This document shows positions 46,569 through 55,400 of a stretch of DNA of 64,000 nt, piece after piece (position 1 is the first letter of the stretch; each line of letters opens with the position of its first letter). This stretch comes from CAJXQU01 sp965223825. Its GTDB lineage: Bacteria; Pseudomonadota; Gammaproteobacteria; CAJXQU01. The notes under the pieces are model-generated. The model was not told the DNA's origin and did no database searches. It saw only the letters and a list, made by a program, of their open reading frames with translations. The stretch spans positions 1,674,001-1,738,000 of the forward strand of contig OZ245018.1 in assembly GCA_965223825.1 (NCBI GenBank), in the 5' to 3' direction. A program made the translations under genes and the position numbers.

Positions 46569-48410
46569 ATGAGTCTTAATTTAGAAGCGCACGGCGCACA
46601 AATAGACGGAGCGCGCGAATATCAGGAAGATGCTTTTCTGATCACACCAATTGTCAGTCCTGACGTTGGTAAATCTGCATTACTCGTTGTCTTAGCCGAT
46701 GGTATGGGCGGCCATGCTGCAGGTAATGTTGCCAGTGAACTTGCGGTCGAATCCTTCACGAATTACATCAAAAAACGTTATTTCGACAGTGATGATCATC
46801 ATGAGCTGCTGAGAGAAGCGCTGATCAAGGCCAATGAAGTACTGGCAGAAAATATACGTGAAACAGCTGCTCTAAAGGGCATGGGCTGCACATTTATCGG
46901 CGTTATTTTTACCGAAACAGGCATGCAATGGATCAGTGTCGGCGATTCACATTTATTCCTTGTCCGGGATGAAAAACTACTCAAGAAAAATGCAGATCAT
47001 AGTTATGGTGGCTATCTCGATCGCATGGCAGCAGAAGGCAATGAGGTCAATGACGAGAATGGATATTCTCGACATATGTTATTGAGCGCGCTCACTGGTG
47101 AACCCATTCCAGCGGTGGATAGCCCAGAACAACCGATTCTATTACAAACTGGTGATCAGGTATTGTTGGCCTCAGATGGAATCGATACATTATCGCGTGA
47201 AGACTTACTCCAGTTGATGCGATCACAGGACATGCCGGAGCCCCTTTGCTCATCGATTTTAGCGAAAGTGTCAGCAGCGCAAATGCCCCGACAAGACAAC
47301 ACTACGGTGGTGATCATATCTTGTCCCCCGGAGGATCTTGCCGATACACTTGAAGACGACATCAGCTTGACTGAAACAGATTCAGGATCGATAACGCAGT
47401 ATGACTCCAAATCACATCAAACGAAGCTGAAACGACAAACGGCTTCGATCAAGGCAAACAAATCTAAAAACAATGGTTTAAAAAATTACAGCGCGGTGCT
47501 GTACCTCTTACTAGCTTGCGCCGCGATCGCGGCAGTTTGGGCCTATATTCATCGTCAAGAATCCACGATCTCGTCACCCATTACTGCTAGTACGGAAATC
47601 CCCCCTATCGTTGAACCTCAAACACCTGTTACACCATCTGGCCCGACAACAACGACTGCAATTGATTCAGTAACGAAGCAAGTCCCGGACAAAGCCATTC
47701 CATTTAATTTATTTAATGATCGCATGTTTAATAGCAAACTCGCACCCGCAATGGTTTGGGTACCTGCTGGAAAGTTTGTTATGGGAGGGAGCGGTGTCAG
47801 TCCTGCTGATGATGAGCGGCCCAAGCATGAAGTACAGATTAACGAGTTCGCGATCAGCCAGAATGAAGTCACTCGTTCAGAATATGCACAATTCACAGGG
47901 AAATCTGTGCCTGCCAGTGAGGCGAAGTTGCCGATCAGTAATCTCTCTCATAAACAAGCACGTGCGTACACTGAATGGTTGTCGAAACAAACCGGTAATC
48001 GTTACCGATTAGCCAGTGAAGCCGAGTGGGAATATGCGGCTCGTGCCGGATCAACATCACCCTACTGGTGGGGTTACAAACTGCTTGAGAATAAGGCGAC
48101 CTGCGTTGGTTGTGGTGTTCCGCTTGAACCGAGAGCACCTTCTGCAACGGGGCAACATGACGCAAATGAATTTGGTTTGATCGATATGCTCGGAAATGTC
48201 GCAGAATGGACCGCAGACTGTTATCACGCAAATTACAAAGGTGCGCCAGTCGACGGTTCTGCATGGTTAGAGAAGAGCTGTGACGATTTTGTCGTTCGCG
48301 GAGGATCGTATGCAAATGCGGTTAAATCATTGCAAAGCAGTTCGCGTGAGAAACTTGCTGGAGATTCCCGTCGGCCTCAAGTTGGTTTACGAATTGTCAG
48401 AGAAAAATAA
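46569..48410 (+). CDS. PP2C phosphatase - membrane helix - SUMF1-like fusion
   Basis: 613 residues in three parts. Residues 1-250 are a PPM/PP2C Ser/Thr phosphatase with REYQEDAFL, LADGMGGHAAG (Mg-binding Asp), ISVGDSHLFL, LASDGI and RQDNTTVVII. A single helix lies at about 306-327. Residues about 392-611 are a SUMF1/FGE-like domain (VWVPAGKFVMGG, SEAEWEYAARAG, GLIDMLGNVAEWTAD, VRGGSYAN). The Cys pair used by formylglycine-generating enzyme is missing (SYANAVKSLQSS occupies that region), so the C-terminal part is more likely a periplasmic sensor or binding domain. No kinase partner is adjacent. Confidence 0.85.
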   Translation: MSLNLEAHGAQIDGAREYQEDAFLITPIVSPDVGKSALLVVLADGMGGHAAGNVASELAVESFTNYIKKRYFDSDDHHELLREALIKANEVLAENIRETAALKGMGCTFIGVIFTETGMQWISVGDSHLFLVRDEKLLKKNADHSYGGYLDRMAAEGNEVNDENGYSRHMLLSALTGEPIPAVDSPEQPILLQTGDQVLLASDGIDTLSREDLLQLMRSQDMPEPLCSSILAKVSAAQMPRQDNTTVVIISCPPEDLADTLEDDISLTETDSGSITQYDSKSHQTKLKRQTASIKANKSKNNGLKNYSAVLYLLLACAAIAAVWAYIHRQESTISSPITASTEIPPIVEPQTPVTPSGPTTTTAIDSVTKQVPDKAIPFNLFNDRMFNSKLAPAMVWVPAGKFVMGGSGVSPADDERPKHEVQINEFAISQNEVTRSEYAQFTGKSVPASEAKLPISNLSHKQARAYTEWLSKQTGNRYRLASEAEWEYAARAGSTSPYWWGYKLLENKATCVGCGVPLEPRAPSATGQHDANEFGLIDMLGNVAEWTADCYHANYKGAPVDGSAWLEKSCDDFVVRGGSYANAVKSLQSSSREKLAGDSRRPQVGLRIVREK

Positions 48411-48464
48411 GCACGAATGGCTTGGATCATTCGCGCTTACTCCATTCATTAAAACAACCTTTAA

Positions 48465-48776
48465 TTAAGGCCGATCGCTGTGTCCCAAGGCTAAGTCTGG
48501 AGCAATAACATCACGAATCAATTGCTTTAATTCTTTGGATTCGGGAAAACGTCCCTTTTCTTCGCGCGAGAAAACAAGTTCACCATCTACAAATACATTA
48601 AAAACGCCACCTTCTCCAGGCACTAGCGCAAGTTCGCCGATCATATCACCGAAAGTCATGAGTAGTTCCTGTGCCATCCAGCCTGCGCGTAAAATAAAAC
48701 GACACTGGCGGCAGTATTCGATCTTCACACGAGGGCTCAGTATTACAGCATCACTCAATGGGGTATTTTCTTGCAT
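48465..48776 (-). CDS. SelW/SelT/SelH-family (Rdx) thioredoxin-like protein
   Basis: 103 residues. The redox motif YCRQCRF has Cys-x-x-Cys where selenoproteins have Cys-x-x-Sec; the later GEGGVFNVFVDGELVFSR matches the Rdx fold. Bacterial members are small and of poorly defined redox role. It is divergent from the HyuB gene, whose ATG is 43 bp away. Confidence 0.88.
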   Translation of the reverse strand: MQENTPLSDAVILSPRVKIEYCRQCRFILRAGWMAQELLMTFGDMIGELALVPGEGGVFNVFVDGELVFSREEKGRFPESKELKQLIRDVIAPDLALGHSDRP

Positions 48777-48818
48777 GATTACATCCTGTCATTCAATGTT
48801 AGGTATTATACTAGCGAA

Positions 48819-50369
48819 ATGAACCCAATCGAATTGAGTTTATTCTCTTCACGTATTAATGCGATCTGCGATGAAATGGGCGCCGTACTTCGCCGGACCG
48901 CCTTTTCACCGAATATTAAAGATCGACTCGACTTTTCTTGTGCAATCTTCGATCCGAAAGGCCGTTTGTGCGCGCAAGCAGCGCACATTCCCGTTCATCT
49001 TGGCAGCATGACATTTGCAATGCGCGATATTATTAAAGCCATCACTTGGGAAGACGGTGATATGATTGTGATGAATGATCCGTTTCAAGGTGGTACGCAC
49101 TTACCAGATGTAACGGTGATCGCTCCTGTTTTTATAGACCATTCATTGGTGAGTTTTGTTGCAAATAGAGCGCATCATGCTGACATCGGTTGTGAATCAC
49201 CAGGTTCAATGCCATTAAGTCAACAATTGACTGATGAGGGCTTGATCATCCCTCCCATGCATCTGATGCGGCGAGGAGAGATTCTTGATGATGTTCTAAG
49301 GAAGTTATTAGCTCAGTTGATCGATCCTTCCATCGCTCGAGGCGATTTTTTAGCACAGATTAGTTCAAATCGTAGTGGTCAAACTCGATTAAAGAAAATG
49401 CTCGAAAACTCACAAGAAATGAACCTTTCAGCGGCATACCAAGCGTTAAATCTTTATGCAGATCGAGCCGCGAAAAAGCTAATAGAACAACTTCCTGAGG
49501 GGTCTTTCACGTTTACAGACTACTTAGAAGATGATGGCGCAGGTGCAGCCAATCTCCCCATTACTACAACAGTTCAGATCGGAAAAGGCACGATGAATTT
49601 TGACTTTTCAGGTAGTGCAGATCAGACCAAAGGAAATGTTAACTGCCCTCTTTCAGTCACTGCTGCTGCTGTTTATTATGTTTTTTATTGTCTACTACCT
49701 GATCATATCCCAGCCTGTGATGGCTGCTTCAGATCCGTTTCAATTTCAGCACCCAAAGGGAGTTTGTTGAATGCTGAATATCCCGCAGCCGTAGCAGCCG
49801 GCAATGTTGAAACCAGTACACGTATTGTTGATAGCCTGCTCGGTGCATTACATCAAGCCATTCCTGAAAGAATTCCCGCCGCGAGTCATGGCTCAATGAA
49901 CAATATTGCTATGGGCAGCGATGCATGGGCTTATTATGAGACGATTGGTGGAGGGATGGGGGGGCATAACCAAGGAAATGGATTATCGGCAGTACAAACG
50001 CATATGACTAACTCATTGAATACTCCCATAGAAATTCTTGAAATGAATTACCCTCTCCGTATTGCTGAGTATACTATTCGTAAAAATAGTGGTGGAAAAG
50101 GAGAACATGCCGGCGGGGATGGTATTACTCGCACTTACGAATACTTGACGCAGACTTGCGTAACGTTGCTTACTGAGAGGCGTGTTATTCCAGCTTGGGG
50201 GATAAACTCAACGACTTCAGCACAACTAGGAGAAAATTTAATTAATGGTAAAAATCTTCTGGGAAAGTGTCAGGTTCAAGTTAAAAAAGGCGATGTTCTC
50301 TGCATTAATACGCCCGGAGGTGGCGGATGGTCTAGCAATAAGGTTTCACTAAAGGACAATACCAACTAA
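48819..50369 (+). CDS. Hydantoinase B / 5-oxoprolinase subunit-like protein
   Basis: 516 residues from the ATG at 48819 (MNPIELSLFSSRINAICDEM). A longer frame starting upstream overlaps the SelW-like gene and is not convincing. The signature NDPFQGGTHLPDV, ANRAHHADIG, the PITTTVQIG segment, EMNYPLRIAEY and GGDGITRTYEY are HyuB. HyuB normally works with HyuA in ATP-dependent hydrolysis of cyclic amides (hydantoins, 5-oxoproline) or as an acetone carboxylase-like partner. No HyuA is adjacent, so it is a solitary B subunit; its activity is uncertain. Confidence 0.87.
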   Translation: MNPIELSLFSSRINAICDEMGAVLRRTAFSPNIKDRLDFSCAIFDPKGRLCAQAAHIPVHLGSMTFAMRDIIKAITWEDGDMIVMNDPFQGGTHLPDVTVIAPVFIDHSLVSFVANRAHHADIGCESPGSMPLSQQLTDEGLIIPPMHLMRRGEILDDVLRKLLAQLIDPSIARGDFLAQISSNRSGQTRLKKMLENSQEMNLSAAYQALNLYADRAAKKLIEQLPEGSFTFTDYLEDDGAGAANLPITTTVQIGKGTMNFDFSGSADQTKGNVNCPLSVTAAAVYYVFYCLLPDHIPACDGCFRSVSISAPKGSLLNAEYPAAVAAGNVETSTRIVDSLLGALHQAIPERIPAASHGSMNNIAMGSDAWAYYETIGGGMGGHNQGNGLSAVQTHMTNSLNTPIEILEMNYPLRIAEYTIRKNSGGKGEHAGGDGITRTYEYLTQTCVTLLTERRVIPAWGINSTTSAQLGENLINGKNLLGKCQVQVKKGDVLCINTPGGGGWSSNKVSLKDNTN

Positions 50370-50400
50370 AATACTGGGTAATTATGAAAAGAGGTATCAA

Positions 50401-50724
50401 ATGGATATTTTAGAAAGCATTAAAGAAACTGTTGAAAACAATCCGATCATTTTGTTCATGAAAGGTAGTCCTGCTGCACCACAGTGTGGCTTCTCAATGC
50501 GCACATCACAAGCGTTGAGTAGTTGTGGCGCTGAATTCGCGTATGTTGATGTGCTTGCCGAGCCGGAAGTGAGACAAAATCTACCAAAATATTCTGATTG
50601 GCCAACTTTTCCACAGTTATTCATTAATGGTGAATTAGTCGGTGGGTGCGATATCGTGTTGGATCTTTACGAGCAAGGTCAGTTACAAGAAATGGTAAAA
50701 CAAGCTTCCGCACCGGCAGCCTAG
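50401..50724 (+). CDS. grxD: Monothiol glutaredoxin, Grx4 type
   Basis: 107 residues with the CGFS motif (Cys29 in PQCGFSM), KGSPAAP upstream, and WPTFPQLFINGELVGGCDI, all typical of GrxD. It coordinates a 2Fe-2S cluster with glutathione and works in iron-sulfur assembly and iron sensing. A terminator follows, so it may be expressed alone or with the HyuB gene 31 bp upstream. Confidence 0.96.
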   Translation: MDILESIKETVENNPIILFMKGSPAAPQCGFSMRTSQALSSCGAEFAYVDVLAEPEVRQNLPKYSDWPTFPQLFINGELVGGCDIVLDLYEQGQLQEMVKQASAPAA

Positions 50725-50742
50725 CTTAATACAGTTTAAAAT

Positions 50743-50771
50743 AAAAAGGTGCTCATTTGAGCACCTTTTTT
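50743..50771 (+). terminator. Terminator after grxD, possibly bidirectional toward glmM
   Basis: AAAAAGGTGCTCA and TGAGCACCTTTTT form a long stem; A-runs and T-runs flank both sides, allowing termination from grxD and from the convergent glmM. Confidence 0.9.
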
Positions 50772-50797
50772 AAACTTCATAAATTTCTTACAACGGG

Positions 50798-52153
50798 TTA
50801 GGCAACAGCCGCTGCCATTGCACCACGAACCGCATCAGCGAGTTGGTTAGCAAGTTTTACAACCTGCCCGCCATCACGCCCTTCAACCATGACTCGAATT
50901 AACGGCTCCGTACCTGATGGACGAAGTAAGACCCTGCCATTTACACTAAGCTCTTCTTCCACTTCGCTAACTGCGGCTTTGACCGATTCCAAGCTCATGA
51001 CATCCATATGTTGATCCAGCGTCACGTTAACCAAACATTGAGGATATTTAACCATACCTGATTTCAATGTATTCAGTGATTGATCAGAACGAACCATCGC
51101 ATCAAGAACTTGTAACGCAGAAACAATACCATCGCCAGTTGTGGTCATGTCCAAACAGATTAAGTGGCCCGAAGATTCACCACCGAGTGTCCAATCATTC
51201 TCCTGCAGCATTTCCATAATATGCCGATCGCCAACATTGGCCCGCTTAAAATCCAGCCCCAAAGTTTTAACGGCGTGCTCGAGGCCAAGATTACTCATTA
51301 GTGTACCAACGATCGCCCCATTCATACCGCGCGTACGTTGACGTTCACGAGCAATAACGAAAAGTAGTTCATCTCCATCGACCACTTCACCATGATGATC
51401 AACCATAATCAGACGGTCACCATCACCGTCTAGAGCAATTCCAATGTCTGCGCCTTGTGATAGAACGGCTGCTTGCAAATTATCTGTGCTTGTTGCACCA
51501 CAATCTTGGTTGATATTCAGACCGTTTGGTGAAGCGCCAATCGTAACAACGTCAGCACCAAGCTCAGAAAAAACGTCAGGAGCAATGTTATAGGTAGCAC
51601 CATTCGCACAATCAACGACAATTTTAATCCCATTTAGACTCGCACCTACACCAAAAGTACTCTTACAGAATTCAATATAACGACCTTCTGCATCCGATAC
51701 GCGATGTGCTTTACCTAGCTCTATAGAAGGCGCTATCGTCATCGGCGTGTCGATCAAATCTTCAATACGTTTTTCAATATCATCATTAAGCTTTCTCCCC
51801 TCTCCAGAGAAAAACTTAATCCCGTTATCTTGATAAGGATTATGCGATGCGCTGATTACAATGCCAGCTTGTGCGCGGAATGTTCGTGTGAGATAGGCAA
51901 CACCAGGAGTAGGCATTGGCCCAAGTAACATGATGTCGACACCTGCTGCTGAAAGACCTGCTTCCAAAGCAGACTCAAACATATACCCGGAAATACGTGT
52001 GTCTTTACCAATAAGAATTTTGCTGTTCTTTTGGTCGGCCAGAATTTTACCTGCAGCCCAACCTAACTTCATGACAAAATCCGGTGTGATTGGATACTTA
52101 CCTACTTCACCTCTGACACCATCCGTACCAAAGTATTTTCGATCACCACCCAT
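50798..52153 (-). CDS. glmM: Phosphoglucosamine mutase
   Basis: 451 residues. FGTDGVRG at 8-15, the phosphorylated serine in ISASHNPYQDNG (Ser103), the metal loop DGDGDRL and the C-terminal RPSGTEPLIRVMVEG are all present. Makes glucosamine 1-phosphate for peptidoglycan and LPS. In many relatives folP lies just upstream; here ftsH is the neighbour directly, with a 142-bp gap. Confidence 0.98.
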   Translation of the reverse strand: MGGDRKYFGTDGVRGEVGKYPITPDFVMKLGWAAGKILADQKNSKILIGKDTRISGYMFESALEAGLSAAGVDIMLLGPMPTPGVAYLTRTFRAQAGIVISASHNPYQDNGIKFFSGEGRKLNDDIEKRIEDLIDTPMTIAPSIELGKAHRVSDAEGRYIEFCKSTFGVGASLNGIKIVVDCANGATYNIAPDVFSELGADVVTIGASPNGLNINQDCGATSTDNLQAAVLSQGADIGIALDGDGDRLIMVDHHGEVVDGDELLFVIARERQRTRGMNGAIVGTLMSNLGLEHAVKTLGLDFKRANVGDRHIMEMLQENDWTLGGESSGHLICLDMTTTGDGIVSALQVLDAMVRSDQSLNTLKSGMVKYPQCLVNVTLDQHMDVMSLESVKAAVSEVEEELSVNGRVLLRPSGTEPLIRVMVEGRDGGQVVKLANQLADAVRGAMAAAVA

Positions 52154-52207
52154 TTAGCTTTCTCCTGCTTGTATTTTGTCCTACAGCTATCGGCTGTTTC
52201 GAGAAAA

Positions 52208-52234
52208 TATGAACCTCCAATTTGAAGGTTCATA
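52208..52234 (-). terminator. Probable terminator between ftsH and glmM
   Basis: TATGAACCT pairs with AGGTTCATA around a 9-nt loop, and the minus strand continues TTTTCTC. The T-run is short, so partial termination is likely before glmM. Confidence 0.55.
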
Positions 52235-52295
52235 GGATTATATTAACGGGGATTATGATGGTTTCGTTGATGAAATTCAGTCAATTCATTGATAA

Positions 52296-54245
52296 TTAAT
52301 GCAAACTTGCTGGCCCGCCAATTTTGCCATCTTTTTGTTCTTCTGAATCGTCTTTTTTATCCGTGTCTTCTGCTTTTAATCCACTTGCTGGTGTACCGCT
52401 ATCATCATCTGACCAGCCTTTTGGTGGACGTGGCTCTTTACCATCCATGATATCGTTGATTTGATCACTATCAATCGTTTCATATTTCAGCAATGCTTCA
52501 GCCATGACATGCAACTTATCGATATTATCTCGCAAAATTTGTTCGGCTCTCTCGTAATTACGATCAATAAATCCACGAATCTCTTCATCAATAGCTCTGG
52601 CTGTACCATCTGACACTTGCTTGTGCTGTGTAACAGAACGGCCTAAGAAAACCTCGCCCTCTTCTTCAGTATACGTAAGCGGTCCAAGTCGATCTGACAA
52701 ACCCCATTTAGTAACCATGTTACGGGCAATTTCTGTTGCCTTTTCAATATCGTTAGATGCACCAGTCGTAACATATTCTGGTCCAAATATGAGCTCTTCA
52801 GCGATACGTCCACCAAAAACACTTGAAATATTGGATTCAAGAAATTGCTTGCTGTAACTGTAACGATCTTCTTCGGGCAAATACATTGTTACACCTAAAG
52901 CACGACCTCGTGGAATAATAGTTACTTTATAAACAGGGTCGTGGGCCGGAACTAATCGGCCAACTATCGCATGTCCAGCTTCATGATAAGCCGTCAGCTT
53001 TTTCTCATCTTCTTTCATAACCATGGAGCGTCTCTCGGACCCCATCATGATTTTATCTTTTGCTTTTTCAAAATCAGCCATTGAAACCAACTTTTTATTT
53101 GCTCTAGCAGCAAAAAGTGCAGCTTCATTTACAAGGTTTGCGAGGTCCGCGCCAGAAAACCCGGGAGTCCCCCGCGCAATCAAGCTTGGTTTTACATCAT
53201 CATCTACAGGCACCTTACGCATATGCACACGTAGAATTTGATCACGCCCACGTACATCCGGCAGTGGCACAACGACTTGTCGGTCAAAACGTCCCGGACG
53301 AAGTAAAGCAGCATCAAGCACATCAGGTCGGTTTGTTGCGGCAATTACGATCACACCTTCATTACCCTCAAAACCGTCCATTTCAACTAATAACTGATTT
53401 AAGGTTTGCTCACGTTCATCATGACCACCACCAAGACCAGCGCCACGCTGTCGACCTACAGCGTCTATTTCATCAATGAAGATGATGCAAGGTGCATGCT
53501 TTTTCGCTTGTTCGAACATATCACGCACGCGAGACGCACCAACACCGACAAACATTTCTACAAAGTCTGAGCCAGAAATTGTAAAAAATGGCACTTTTGC
53601 TTCACCTGCGATGGCTTTTGCAAGCAAGGTTTTACCTGTTCCCGGAGAACCTACCATGAGAACACCACGAGGGATCTTACCGCCAAGTTTTTGGAATTTC
53701 CCTGGATCTCGTAGGAATTCCACTAACTCTGCAACCTCTTCTTTGGCTTCTTCAACACCGGCAACGTCATTAAAGGTGACCCGTACCTGATCTTCACCAA
53801 GTAGACGCGCCCGGCTTTTGCCGAATGACATTGCACCACGTCCACCGCCACCACCTTGCATTTGACGCATGAAAAATATCCACACACCAATCAATAGCAG
53901 GATCGGGAACCAAGAAATTAGAATTTGTAAAAGAACACTGTCTTTTTCAGGTGGAGCAGATTTCACACTCACATTGTTAGCGAGTAATGTACCGATCATC
54001 GCTTCGTTATCTGTCTCTGGGTTATATGTTCTAAACATACTCCCATCAACACGTTCACCAATAATCGTCGATTCACGTTTGTTAATTAAAACGTCGCGAA
54101 TCTGCCCATTTTTCACATCCGTAATAAATTCTGAATAGCTAAGATCACGGGAAGTAGACTGTTGTGGATCAAAGTTATTGAAGACCATCATAAGCACAAG
54201 CGCAATGACAACCCACAAAACCAGATTTCTAGCCATATCATTCAT
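52296..54245 (-). CDS. ftsH: ATP-dependent zinc metalloprotease FtsH
   Basis: 649 residues: two N-terminal helices (about 8-24 and 105-126), an AAA+ ATPase (Walker A GSPGTGKT at 199-206, IFIDEIDAVGR, second region SRH ATNRPDVLD) and the zinc HEAGH at 421-425. A cleaner start at the fourth codon (MARNLVLW) is possible. The C-terminus is Lys/Asp rich. FtsH degrades misassembled membrane proteins and LpxC. It lies 3' of rlmE. Confidence 0.98.
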   Translation of the reverse strand: MNDMARNLVLWVVIALVLMMVFNNFDPQQSTSRDLSYSEFITDVKNGQIRDVLINKRESTIIGERVDGSMFRTYNPETDNEAMIGTLLANNVSVKSAPPEKDSVLLQILISWFPILLLIGVWIFFMRQMQGGGGGRGAMSFGKSRARLLGEDQVRVTFNDVAGVEEAKEEVAELVEFLRDPGKFQKLGGKIPRGVLMVGSPGTGKTLLAKAIAGEAKVPFFTISGSDFVEMFVGVGASRVRDMFEQAKKHAPCIIFIDEIDAVGRQRGAGLGGGHDEREQTLNQLLVEMDGFEGNEGVIVIAATNRPDVLDAALLRPGRFDRQVVVPLPDVRGRDQILRVHMRKVPVDDDVKPSLIARGTPGFSGADLANLVNEAALFAARANKKLVSMADFEKAKDKIMMGSERRSMVMKEDEKKLTAYHEAGHAIVGRLVPAHDPVYKVTIIPRGRALGVTMYLPEEDRYSYSKQFLESNISSVFGGRIAEELIFGPEYVTTGASNDIEKATEIARNMVTKWGLSDRLGPLTYTEEEGEVFLGRSVTQHKQVSDGTARAIDEEIRGFIDRNYERAEQILRDNIDKLHVMAEALLKYETIDSDQINDIMDGKEPRPPKGWSDDDSGTPASGLKAEDTDKKDDSEEQKDGKIGGPASLH

Positions 54246-54304
54246 TCAATTGATACCTCGATAAACAGCAAGTCCGTGCCTGCTTGATACTGTAACTTTA
54301 GCCA

Positions 54305-54952
54305 TCATAACCCATATGATCTACCAAGCACATACACTTCCCGCGAGCGATCTCGTGATGCGTTTGGCTTTCTTATGGTGACAGATTTAAATAACTGTTT
54401 CATTTCAGCAACCCAGGGATCAAAACCTTCCCCCTGAAACGCTTTTGCCAGAAAATTCCCGCCTGGCTTGAGTATTTGAGTCGCACAGTCCAACGCAAGT
54501 TCAACCAGATACATCGCTCGTGGCTGATCTACAGCTGCATGCCCACTTAAATTAGGCGCCATATCTGAAATAACAAGATCGATAGGCCTACCGTCCAATT
54601 GAGCTAGCAATTCATCTAGTACGCTTTGCTCAAGAAAGTCACCTTGTATGACACTGCAATTATAAATGGGGTCCATGGGTAGGATATCAAGAGCAAATAC
54701 ATGGCCATTTTCATCGACAATGTTCGCAGCAACTTGAGACCAGCCGCCAGGTGCTGCGCCTAGATCAACGACAGCCATGCCTGGTTTAATCAATTTATCG
54801 CGCTCGTTTAGCTCTATCAATTTATAAGCCGCACGCGATCGATAACCATCTGCACGCGATGATTTAACATACTGATCTGACTCATGTTCTTTTAGCCAAC
54901 GATGACTGCTGACTGATCGCTTCTTACTCGTAACTAATCTCCAGGATTTCAT
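54305..54952 (-). CDS. rlmE: 23S rRNA (uridine-2'-O)-methyltransferase RlmE
   Basis: 215 residues. HRWLKEHESDQYVKSSRADGYRSRAAYKL (abridged) and the SAM site DLGAAPGGWSQ identify FtsJ/RlmE, which methylates U2552. The Lys-Asp-Lys-Glu tetrad is consistent with RAAYKL, ISDMAP, FLAKAF and the C-terminal RSREVY. The ATG lies inside the end of greA (29-bp overlap); no other start codon precedes the conserved part, so the overlap looks real. Confidence 0.95.
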   Translation of the reverse strand: MKSWRLVTSKKRSVSSHRWLKEHESDQYVKSSRADGYRSRAAYKLIELNERDKLIKPGMAVVDLGAAPGGWSQVAANIVDENGHVFALDILPMDPIYNCSVIQGDFLEQSVLDELLAQLDGRPIDLVISDMAPNLSGHAAVDQPRAMYLVELALDCATQILKPGGNFLAKAFQGEGFDPWVAEMKQLFKSVTIRKPNASRDRSREVYVLGRSYGL

Positions 54953-55400
54953 ACTCGATTTGACCGCCTGGTGCGTTCACTTCGATTACGTCTTCCAATT
55001 CCTTACCGATCATTGCGCGAGCGATTGGGGATTGCACGGAAATCCGTCCCTCTTTGATATCCGCTTCATCTTCACCAACAATTTGATAAACCGTTTCAAC
55101 CTCTTCTTCGAGATGTAAAATTTTCACTTTTGCGCCAAAGATGATGCGTCCATTTGCATTCACTGTTTTAGGATCAATGATCTCAGCATTAGAAAGCTTA
55201 CCTTCAATGTCAGCAATGCGCCCTTCAATAAAACTTTGTTGCTCACGCGCGGCATGGTACTCGGCATTTTCTTTCAAATCACCATGTTCTCGTGCCTCTG
55301 CAATTGCTTTGATCACGGTAGGACGTGAAGAAGTTTTGAGTTCATGCAGCTCTTTTCGTAAACACTCCGCTCCGCGAAGTGTCATTGGTGATTTATTCAT
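54924..55400 (-). CDS. greA: Transcription elongation factor GreA
   Basis: 158 residues. The N-terminal coiled-coil (PMTLRGAECLRKELHEL, AIAEAREHGDLKENAEYHAA) and C-terminal domain ending ITVL-like YEILEISYE identify GreA. The tip acidic residues that enter the RNA polymerase channel (DLKEN) are present. It overlaps carB by 4 bp at its start and rlmE at its end, so it sits in a continuous carA-carB-greA-rlmE transcript. Confidence 0.96.
   Translation of the reverse strand: MNKSPMTLRGAECLRKELHELKTSSRPTVIKAIAEAREHGDLKENAEYHAAREQQSFIEGRIADIEGKLSNAEIIDPKTVNANGRIIFGAKVKILHLEEEVETVYQIVGEDEADIKEGRISVQSPIARAMIGKELEDVIEVNAPGGQIEYEILEISYE

Noticed and set aside
46569..48410. C-terminal domain as an active formylglycine-generating enzyme
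   Set aside because: The two cysteines required for catalysis are absent and no sulfatase gene is nearby.
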